Assembly (NCBI GenBank): GCA_036555615.1
Contig: DATBKZ010000120.1
Location: forward strand, 1-8,895
From: SG8-41 sp036555615
Lineage (GTDB): Bacteria; Pseudomonadota; Gammaproteobacteria; Burkholderiales; SG8-41
Direction: 5' to 3'
Length of the DNA: 8,895 nt
In this document: positions 1 to 5,264 of the stretch, in pieces
Layout of the letters: every line of letters begins with the position of its first letter
Position numbering within the stretch: the stretch's first letter is position 1
Position numbers and translations under genes: made by a program
The notes under the pieces: generated by a model
The model's database searches: none
Seen by the model: the letters and a program-made list of their open reading frames with translations, nothing else
Told to the model about the DNA's origin: nothing

Positions 1-362
1 GCCGAGAGATTTTTCTGCAGGCGCCTGTATTCCCCGTTAGTCCTTTCATTGGCAAGCTCTTCCGCGCCGATCACGACCCGGGAGCGGGGATTCGACTCAC
101 AGTACTTGTCCATCCACAAATAGGCCTCCTCCCGGGACATCGGCTTGCCCTGCGCCTTCCAGACATCCACCATTCGACCGATAGCCATCCCGCTCAGGAG
201 CCCGACGAGGCGCGCTTCATGAGGACTTGAGCGCTTCTGCTTCCGGGCCTTGAGCCATTCCGCGCAGTCTTCAGGCGTTTCCACCCAGATGTTCTGTGCC
301 GCGCTCGTTCCGGATGCGAGCAGCAGCGCGACCGCGAGCAAGGTCGAGAGCGTGGTTCTCAT
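1..362 (-). CDS. Small exported two-cysteine protein (partial, C-terminus off window)
   Basis: The minus frame is open from an ATG at 362 to the window edge, giving 120 complete codons with no stop. The N-terminus reads as a Sec signal peptide: short basic start (MRTT), hydrophobic core at residues 5-17, and a likely cleavage after SAA (residue 22, before Q23). The mature part is charged, with Cys33 (EDCAEW) and Cys88 (DKYCESNP), which could form one disulfide in the periplasm, and a central helix-like stretch rich in Gly and Met (about 53-65). A strong Shine-Dalgarno GGAGGG (plus positions 367-372) sits 4 bases before the ATG and fixes the start. The spacing of the cysteines and the YC..NP ending loosely recall HdeA-like or Rap1a/Tai-type small periplasmic proteins, but I do not recognise the family with certainty. 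It lies 31 bases downstream of the tRNA-Arg gene on the same strand and may be read from the same promoter. Confidence 0.8.
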   Translation of the reverse strand, partial: MRTTLSTLLAVALLLASGTSAAQNIWVETPEDCAEWLKARKQKRSSPHEARLVGLLSGMAIGRMVDVWKAQGKPMSREEAYLWMDKYCESNPRSRVVIGAEELANERTNGEYRRLQKNLS

Positions 363-393
363 GGGACCCTCCGCAAGAGGATGGATGGGGGGG

Positions 394-469
394 TGGCACC
401 CCGGACACGAATCGAACGTGCGACCTGTCCCTTAGGAGGGGACTGCTCTATCCACTGAGCTACCGGGGC
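394..469 (-). tRNA. tRNA-Arg (anticodon CCU)
   Basis: The reverse strand folds as a complete 76-base cloverleaf. The acceptor arms GCCCCGG and CCGGGGT pair over 7 bp (one G-U). The D arm is GCTC...GAGC. The anticodon stem GTCCC/GGGAC carries loop CTCCTAA with anticodon CCT (plus 434-436). The T arm is GCACG-TTCGATT-CGTGT. Discriminator G is followed by an encoded CCA (394-396). This tRNA reads the AGG arginine codon, rare in GC-rich proteobacteria. The next minus-strand gene starts 31 bases after its 3' end. Confidence 0.97.
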
Positions 470-480
470 GCGCAGTTGTC

Positions 481-486
481 ATTTTA
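481..486 (-). promoter_or_regulatory. Probable -10 of the tRNA-Arg promoter
   Basis: TAAAAT on the minus strand ends 11 bases before the tRNA 5' end, the right place for a short tRNA leader. It is one of very few AT-rich spots in the region. No convincing -35 is visible at 16-18 bases upstream (TCAGGG at 17). The site lies in the divergent gap shared with the peroxiredoxin gene. Confidence 0.4.
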
Positions 487-530
487 ACGTAAGATTTCTG
501 CGACCCTGAGCGACTTCCCCGAGCTTGCAC

Positions 531-1070
531 ATGATCAAATGGCTGCTGGTCGGAGTAGTCATCGCCGCCGCCCTGCTGCTGTGGCGGGTGAGTGCGTATT
601 CGAAGCGCAGAACGCCCAAGGCCGGCGAGCCGGCGCCCGATTTCTCATTGCCTGACCAGGACGGCAAGACCCGCAGCCTCTCCGGGTTCCGCGGCAAGTG
701 GCTGGTGCTCTATTTTTATCCGAAAGACGATACGCCTGGGTGCACCAGGCAGGCATGTGCCTTTCGCGACGACCGGCATGAGCTCGCTGCGCTCGGAGCG
801 GAAGTGGCAGGAGTGAGCGTGGATGATGTCGAGAGCCATATCGACTTCGCGAAGGAGCACCGCCTGCCATTCCCATTGCTCTCGGATGCGGGCGGCGCGG
901 TGGCGGCGCGCTACGGCTCGCTCCGCGACCTCGGGCTCGTCAAGTTTGCCCGGCGCAACACTTTTCTCATCGACCCGCAGGGGCGGGTGGCTAAGGTCTA
1001 TCTCTCTGCGAACGCTGCGAACAACTCGCGGGAAGTGGTCGAGGATTTGCAGCGCCTAGTACGCAAATGA
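531..1070 (+). CDS. bcp: Membrane-anchored peroxiredoxin, PrxQ/BCP family
   Basis: This is a thiol peroxidase that reduces H2O2 and organic hydroperoxides, normally recycled by thioredoxin. From the ATG at 531 it has 179 residues, about 25 more than usual for BCP. The extra N-terminus is one hydrophobic segment (about residues 4-18). Basic residues (R19, K25, R26, R27, K30) follow it, so by the positive-inside rule the enzyme domain probably faces the cytoplasm, anchored to the inner membrane. The AhpC/TSA-type domain starts at GEPAPDFSLPDQDG (32-45). The active site KDDTPGCTRQAC (65-76) shows peroxidatic Cys71 and, five residues on, resolving Cys76, the atypical 2-Cys PrxQ arrangement. The conserved Arg is in ARRNTFLIDPQG (140-151). 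A TTG at 525 would add two residues (MH), but the ATG is preferred; ribosome-binding signals are weak for both. It diverges from the tRNA and converges on the lipid operon. Confidence 0.93.
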   Translation: MIKWLLVGVVIAAALLLWRVSAYSKRRTPKAGEPAPDFSLPDQDGKTRSLSGFRGKWLVLYFYPKDDTPGCTRQACAFRDDRHELAALGAEVAGVSVDDVESHIDFAKEHRLPFPLLSDAGGAVAARYGSLRDLGLVKFARRNTFLIDPQGRVAKVYLSANAANNSREVVEDLQRLVRK

Positions 1071-1104
1071 GATTGCTCCCACCACCCCCGCTGCTCCGCC
1101 GCGA

Positions 1105-1125
1105 CCCCTCCTCAGGCAGGAGGGG
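1105..1125. repeat. GC-rich hairpin between converging genes
   Basis: A perfect 8-base inverted repeat, CCCCTCCT and AGGAGGGG, flanks a 5-base loop (CAGGC). It fills the 66-base gap between the ends of the peroxiredoxin and FAD-oxidoreductase genes. No T tract follows on either strand, so it is not a clear intrinsic terminator. It resembles short REP-like intergenic palindromes and could limit readthrough from both sides. Confidence 0.55.
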
Positions 1126-1136
1126 GATGTGATTGA

Positions 1137-2468
1137 CTACTGGCGGAGGACGCACTTCTGGTAGAGCGTGCCGAGGGCGCCCTCCGGATCGTATTTGCGC
1201 TTCACTGCGCGGTAGCCCGCGCCGTTGTAGATCCGGTCGAAATCGGCCTCGTCGAGAAACGTCGAGGAGTAGAGCATCTTGATGCCGCCCAGATCGAAGC
1301 ATTTCCGATCGAGGAGCCGGGTATAGGTGTAGTCGCCCCCGCCCGGGTGCTTCTTCACGTGGCAATAGCATCCGAGGTTGTAGTAGAAGGCACCAGCCTG
1401 CACCGGGTAGAGCGTGGGCGAGGACAGCGCCCTGATAGGCGTCGCGATCCAGGGCTTGCCGCCAAGATCCACCTGGTCGAGCGCGTAGCGCAGGAACTCC
1501 TCGGCCCGGTCCCACGGCAATTCCCAATCCTGAATGAGCGGCTCTTCATTCTGCGGGCGCTGCGGCAGCACGCGGAGCATCCTGTGCTTCACCTGGGTAT
1601 AGCGCTTGTAGAAGCCTGAATTGCGCAGGGACGCGGGCGCGAGGCGGCGGAAAAGCCGGTAGGGCACCGTTTCCGGGATGTTCCAGAACCAGTCGGGGTC
1701 GTAGCGGAAAAGGTAGTCCTTCGTCGTGAGATAGACATCTCCCTCGCGCGCGATGAGCCGGTAGAAGACATTCTCGCGGACGATGTCTGCAGTCGCCGGC
1801 GCGCGCTCGACGAACCGGCAGAGCGTGAGATAGAGCCGGTCGCGTCCGAAAATCAGGCTTTCGAGGAAATCGACATCCGGGCGCTCGGTCGCTGCCCGCA
1901 TCGCCTCGAAATAGGCGCCGGGATCGGAGAAGGCACGGGTGGACAGGCGCACGCAAGCCGCCGCCGGCATGAGGCGGATCCGCGCGCGCAGGATGTAGCC
2001 GAGCGTCCCGTACGAGTTCGGCAACGCGCGAAACAGGTCGGCGTAGTCGTTGCCGGCCGTGCAGACGACGATGCGCCCGTCAGGAAGCAGAACTTCCGCC
2101 TCGAGGAGGCCGTCGTGCACGAAGCCGTGGCGGAAGCCGTTGGACTCGATGCCGATGCCGACCGTCGCGCCGCCGATCGTGATGTGCTTGAGCTCCGGCG
2201 TGATGAGCGGCGCGAGCCCGTGCGGGAGCGTGCTGTCCACGATCGCCTCGAAGGTCGCAAGCCCCTCCACCTCCAGCGCGCGCGCGGAGCGGTCCACGTC
2301 GAGCACGTGGTCGAAGTCGGCGAGGTCGAGCGTGCCGGCGTCCCCGCGCGGCACGTAGCGGAAGAGGTTGGAGCTGGTGCGCTTCTTCAGGCGGAAGGGG
2401 CCGGCGCGCGCGGCGAGCGCTGCAGCGAGCCGGTCGCGCCTGGCGTTGAAAGTGTCCGCCGCGCTCAA
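1137..2468 (-). CDS. DHCR24-like FAD-binding oxidoreductase (BfaA/TmsA-type 10-methylene fatty acyl reductase)
   Basis: Probable flavoenzyme that reduces a methylene-branched acyl chain to a methyl branch, acting after the methyltransferase encoded just upstream. It has 443 residues. The N-terminal FAD-binding (PCMH-type) half includes KKRTSSNLFRYV (28-39), PELKHITIGGATVGIGIESN (91-110), HGFVHD (114-119) and PNSYGTLGYILRARIRLMP (150-168). These blocks closely resemble, from memory, both human DHCR24 (a sterol C=C reductase) and the actinobacterial oxidoreductase paired with a fatty-acid methyltransferase in tuberculostearic acid synthesis. The C-terminus ends KYDPEGALGTLYQKCV, also typical of that family. 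The frame is open far upstream, but only because it runs through the methyltransferase gene in another frame; homology begins after TTG at 2468. That TTG overlaps the methyltransferase stop as TTGA, so translation is probably coupled. Function is inferred from family and partner; a generic FAD oxidase is the alternative. Confidence 0.88.
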   Translation of the reverse strand: MSAADTFNARRDRLAAALAARAGPFRLKKRTSSNLFRYVPRGDAGTLDLADFDHVLDVDRSARALEVEGLATFEAIVDSTLPHGLAPLITPELKHITIGGATVGIGIESNGFRHGFVHDGLLEAEVLLPDGRIVVCTAGNDYADLFRALPNSYGTLGYILRARIRLMPAAACVRLSTRAFSDPGAYFEAMRAATERPDVDFLESLIFGRDRLYLTLCRFVERAPATADIVRENVFYRLIAREGDVYLTTKDYLFRYDPDWFWNIPETVPYRLFRRLAPASLRNSGFYKRYTQVKHRMLRVLPQRPQNEEPLIQDWELPWDRAEEFLRYALDQVDLGGKPWIATPIRALSSPTLYPVQAGAFYYNLGCYCHVKKHPGGGDYTYTRLLDRKCFDLGGIKMLYSSTFLDEADFDRIYNGAGYRAVKRKYDPEGALGTLYQKCVLRQ

Positions 2469-3679
2469 CCTTTGGCACCTGCCGAATAGACGTGTGCTCG
2501 CGACATCGGATAGTTCGTCGCGACATTGCCCTTGCCGTAGACGATCTGGAAGAGGTGAGTGTAGCCGCGCCGCGCGCGGAACATCTCCGCGCAGGAGTAG
2601 AGATAGGTGCGCCACGTGCGGCGGAACGTCTCGTTGAACCGATCGGGGTCGAGCGCCCGGATGCGCTCCCAGTTCGCGTCGAAGCGTTGCGACCAGGCAT
2701 CGAGCGTGAGCGCGTAATTCCGCCGCAGGTTCTCGATGTCGAGGATCTCCAGGCCCGCGCGCTCCATTTCGACGATCACCTCCGCGAGGCTCGGGATCCA
2801 GCCGCCGGGAAAGATGTGCCGGCGGATGTAGAACTCGGTCTGGTAGCGGCCAACGTGCCCGATGAAGTGCAGCATGCCGAGCCCCCCGGGCTTGAGACAG
2901 CTTGCGTGGGCGCGCACCACGTCCGGGATCTGGTCGCGCCCGGCGTGCTCGAGCACGCCGATCGACACGCACTTGTCGTATTGGCCGGGGATGTCGCGGA
3001 AATCGGCTTCGATTGCCTTCAGCTTGTCCTCGAGCCCGCGCCGGCGGATCTCTTCCTGCATGACCGCGACCTGCTCGGTCGTCGTGTTGACGCCCGTGCC
3101 GCGAGCCTGATAGCGCTCCCAGGCATAGAAGGTGAAGCCGCCCCAGCCGCTCCCGATGTCGACAAACGTGTCGCCGGGCTTGAGCAGGAGCTTGCGGCAC
3201 ACGTGCTCCATCTTGTTCTGCTGGGCTTCCTCGAGCGTGCGCGTGCCTTCCTTCCAATAAGCGCAGGTGTACATCATGTAGGGATGGTCGAGCCAGAGCC
3301 GGTAGAACTCGGCGGGCAGCCCGTAGTGGAACCGCGCGTTCGCCTTGGCCTGCGCGTGCGACCGGTTGCTGAAGCGCAGCTCGTGCCACCAGTTGCGCAG
3401 GCGCACGAGCGGCTTGAACCGCATGTCGAAGCCGCCCTCGTAGCCGGTCCGGAACGCCACCGCGATGTCGCCCTCAATGTCCAGGCGCCCCGAGAAATAC
3501 GACTCGAGCAGGCCCACGTGGCCCATCGCGGCGATGCGCCATGCAGCCGCCGGGCTCCGGAAAATCAGGGTGAACGCGGGCGTGCCGTCGCGGTTCTGAT
3601 AGCGCGTGCCGTTTGCGAAGACGACGGCGAAGCAGGCGGAGGTGCGCGCGCCGACCGCGCTGAGCTTTTGTTCGATCAT
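2465..3679 (-). CDS. SAM-dependent cyclopropane-fatty-acyl-phospholipid synthase family methyltransferase (BfaB/TmsB candidate)
   Basis: This enzyme transfers a methyl from S-adenosylmethionine to the double bond of a phospholipid acyl chain. The product is a cyclopropane or, with the reductase partner, a 10-methylene chain. It has 404 residues, near the 382 of E. coli Cfa. An N-terminal lipid-binding domain (about 1-105) precedes the methyltransferase domain. Motifs: HYGLPAEFYRLWLD (118-131), YTCAYWKEG (137-145), SAM motif VDIGSGWGG (173-181), VLEHAG (242-247), LHFIGH (270-275), FPGGWIPS (290-297) and NYALTLDAW (321-329). Equivalents of the E. coli bicarbonate ligands are all present (Cys139, Glu244, His271, Tyr322). 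The usual Cys of motif I (GCGWGG) is Ser here. The start ATG has only a weak AAGAA upstream. It is first in a two-gene operon with the FAD oxidoreductase, which suggests branched rather than cyclopropane fatty acid synthesis. Confidence 0.93.
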   Translation of the reverse strand: MIEQKLSAVGARTSACFAVVFANGTRYQNRDGTPAFTLIFRSPAAAWRIAAMGHVGLLESYFSGRLDIEGDIAVAFRTGYEGGFDMRFKPLVRLRNWWHELRFSNRSHAQAKANARFHYGLPAEFYRLWLDHPYMMYTCAYWKEGTRTLEEAQQNKMEHVCRKLLLKPGDTFVDIGSGWGGFTFYAWERYQARGTGVNTTTEQVAVMQEEIRRRGLEDKLKAIEADFRDIPGQYDKCVSIGVLEHAGRDQIPDVVRAHASCLKPGGLGMLHFIGHVGRYQTEFYIRRHIFPGGWIPSLAEVIVEMERAGLEILDIENLRRNYALTLDAWSQRFDANWERIRALDPDRFNETFRRTWRTYLYSCAEMFRARRGYTHLFQIVYGKGNVATNYPMSRAHVYSAGAKG

Positions 3680-3724
3680 GTTCGTGTTCTTGGGTCGATC
3701 CTGCAGAGCGTAGCGCCGGCCGCA

Positions 3725-3738
3725 ATTTTAGCTAAAAT
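3725..3738. promoter_or_regulatory. Palindromic divergent -10 region
   Basis: ATTTTAGCTAAAAT is a perfect 14-base palindrome in a GC-rich 101-base divergent gap. Each strand carries TAAAAT (plus 3733-3738; minus 3730-3725), a five-of-six match to the -10 consensus. Its centre is about 50 bases from both start codons (3679 minus, 3781 plus). No good -35 is seen on either side. It may be a symmetric bidirectional promoter or an operator for a dimeric regulator. Confidence 0.5.
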
Positions 3739-3780
3739 CGGCGCTCGGCTGCATGCCGCCGCGCGCGGAGGCCGACAAGC

Positions 3781-4158
3781 ATGATAGGAAGCATCGATCA
3801 CGTCGTCCTCACCACCGGGAATCTCGAGCGCTGCCTGGACTTCTACACACGGGTGCTCGGGTTGCAGCTGGAGCGCTACGGCGCGAACCGGATCGCGCTC
3901 CGGTTCGGCAACCACAAGTTCAACGTCCATCCACCCGGCTTCGATGCGGGCATCAAGGCGCGCACGCCCACGCCCGGCTCGCTCGATCTCTGCTTTCTTG
4001 CCGACCGGCCGCTCGACGAGGTGATCGCGCGCCTGCGCGCGAACGGCATCGCGATCGAGGAGGGCCCCATCGAGCGCACCGGTGCCCGCTTCACGATCCG
4101 CTCGGTCTATGTGCGCGATCCGGATGGAAATCTCATCGAGATTTCTGAGCAAGCGTGA
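3781..4158 (+). CDS. VOC family (glyoxalase/bleomycin-resistance fold) protein
   Basis: A 125-residue protein with the paired beta-alpha-beta-beta-beta modules of the vicinal oxygen chelate superfamily, which uses a divalent metal to handle substrates with vicinal oxygens. The first module starts IDHVVLTTGNLERCLDFYTR (5-24). The second ends VRDPDGNLIEIS (111-122), the family's C-terminal signature. Likely metal ligands are His7, His50 (FNVHPPG) and Glu120; the equivalent of the fourth ligand falls near DLCF (69-72). The overall form matches the short proteobacterial VOC proteins often labelled 'virulence protein' or glyoxalase-like, whose substrate is unknown. GGAGG at 3767-3771 lies 9 bases before the ATG and supports the start. 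It is first in a plus-strand run with the DUF6352-type and DapA-like genes and diverges from the lipid operon. Confidence 0.9.
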   Translation: MIGSIDHVVLTTGNLERCLDFYTRVLGLQLERYGANRIALRFGNHKFNVHPPGFDAGIKARTPTPGSLDLCFLADRPLDEVIARLRANGIAIEEGPIERTGARFTIRSVYVRDPDGNLIEISEQA

Positions 4159-4177
4159 GTTCTCACCCCCACCCTAT

Positions 4178-4200
4178 CCCTCCCCCGTCAAGGGAGAGGG
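4178..4200. repeat. REP-like CCCTC/GAGGG hairpin
   Basis: Arms CCCTCCCCC (4178-4186) and GGGAGAGGG (4192-4200) pair over 9 positions with one C/A mismatch around the loop GTCAA. Together with the preceding CACCCCCACCCTAT it looks like the CCCTCTCCC...GGGAGAGGG intergenic repeats common in GC-rich proteobacteria. It fills most of the 63-base gap between the VOC and DUF6352-type genes, where it could shape mRNA stability or relative expression. Confidence 0.6.
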
Positions 4201-4221
4201 AAGTGCTGCCTCCGAGGCGCC

Positions 4222-5232
4222 ATGGCGGATTTCTGGGCAAGTTGCGGGTATAACCTGTTGCGCAAGAGAAGCGACGGGCGGCTTGCCGTCACGGATGACT
4301 ATCTGCGGCTGTATTACGCGCGGCCCGAGCTCGCGCCCGTTGCCGAGTCGTGCGCAGCCGAGCGCGCGCTGCACGCGGCCCTGATGGACGAGCCGCGCCG
4401 CCCGGTTGCCGGGGGCGAGATCGACGCGATTGCCGATCCCGACGCGCGCGAGAACTACCGGGTCATGATGCGCTTTCGCGACCGGCTGCTCGCCGCGGAA
4501 TCGCTGGAAGCATTCTACGTCGACCTCTTCCGCGAGGACATCGCGGTGCCGCCTGATTTCATCCATCACACGGCACAGGTGATTCTGCGCAGCATCCTGG
4601 ATGGAGCGCGCGACGGCCTGGAAGCGCGCGCGGCGGAGCTGTTCTTCCGCAAGCAGCGCGTCAGTATTGCCGACGGCGCGATCATGCTTGCCGACGACGA
4701 GACGGTGGAAATGCACGCGGTGACCGGCGGCTTCGGCAACCTGGGGAAGCTCCTGAAGGAGGGGCGCACTGCGCCGCGCGCGCTCGAGCTCGATGTGCTC
4801 GACGAGGCGAGCGCCGGACGCTACTTCGAGCGCGACGAGCGCCACGACACGGTGCTCAATCTCAACCAGGGCCGGCCGGGCTGTGCTGCGTTCGCGCGCG
4901 TGCTCGAGAGGTGGATCGCCCATTTCCACGGCGTGCGCGCGACGGTGAATTCCGTGCGGGAGATTCCGGACGAGGACTGGGTGTGGCACGTCGGGCTGGA
5001 CGCCGAGGCGACCGCCATGCTGAACGAGATCTATAATGGGGGCGAGGTGGACGAGGAGCGCATGAAGCGCATCATCGGGCTCTTTCGAGTCGATTTCCGC
5101 GACCCCATCGTGCTGCGACCGGAGATGGCGGGCGCTCCGGTATTCCTGGGGCTTGCCGCGGCCGCGGACGGCACGCTGCGGATGAAGCCGCAGAATCTGC
5201 TCGTGAACCTGCCGCTCGCCCGCCGCGCCTGA
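4222..5232 (+). CDS. DUF6352 family protein of unknown function
   Basis: A 336-residue, probably cytoplasmic protein with no signal peptide or membrane segment. Its blocks match my memory of the DUF6352 family of betaproteobacteria: N-terminal ADFWASCGYNLL (2-13) and VTDDYLR (23-29), ESCAAERALH (42-51), a middle MHAVTGGFGNLGKLL (164-178), YFERDERHDTVLNL (201-214), DEDWVWHVGLDAEA (250-263), and C-terminal LRMKPQNLLVNLP (319-331). The conserved acidic, His and Trp-rich segment around 204-258 looks like a possible active or ligand site, but no catalytic motif of a known enzyme is visible. The start ATG has GAGG at 4214-4217, slightly close. It sits between a VOC protein and a DapA-like enzyme and ends 32 bases before the latter's preferred start. 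This hints at a shared catabolic role, but function is unknown. Confidence 0.82.
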   Translation: MADFWASCGYNLLRKRSDGRLAVTDDYLRLYYARPELAPVAESCAAERALHAALMDEPRRPVAGGEIDAIADPDARENYRVMMRFRDRLLAAESLEAFYVDLFREDIAVPPDFIHHTAQVILRSILDGARDGLEARAAELFFRKQRVSIADGAIMLADDETVEMHAVTGGFGNLGKLLKEGRTAPRALELDVLDEASAGRYFERDERHDTVLNLNQGRPGCAAFARVLERWIAHFHGVRATVNSVREIPDEDWVWHVGLDAEATAMLNEIYNGGEVDEERMKRIIGLFRVDFRDPIVLRPEMAGAPVFLGLAAAADGTLRMKPQNLLVNLPLARRA

Positions 5233-5264
5233 TCTGAGCGATGGTTCTGGCTCCGGGGACGAAC

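Noticed and set aside
1105..1125. Rho-independent terminator
   Set aside because: The stem is perfect, but there is no T run after it on either strand, so it is reported as a hairpin repeat only.
2469..3389. Upstream extension of the FAD-oxidoreductase frame, giving one 750-residue protein
   Set aside because: This part runs through the methyltransferase gene in another frame and reads as low-complexity Arg/Ala-rich sequence. Homology starts only after the TTG at 2468.
2492..3784. 430-codon plus-strand frame opposite the methyltransferase
   Set aside because: It is antisense to a well-supported gene, rich in Arg/Ala/Glu/Val without domains, and explained by high GC in third codon positions.
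4174..4989. 271-codon minus-strand frame opposite the DUF6352-type gene
   Set aside because: No recognisable domain or start signals; antisense shadow of a gene with clear family blocks.
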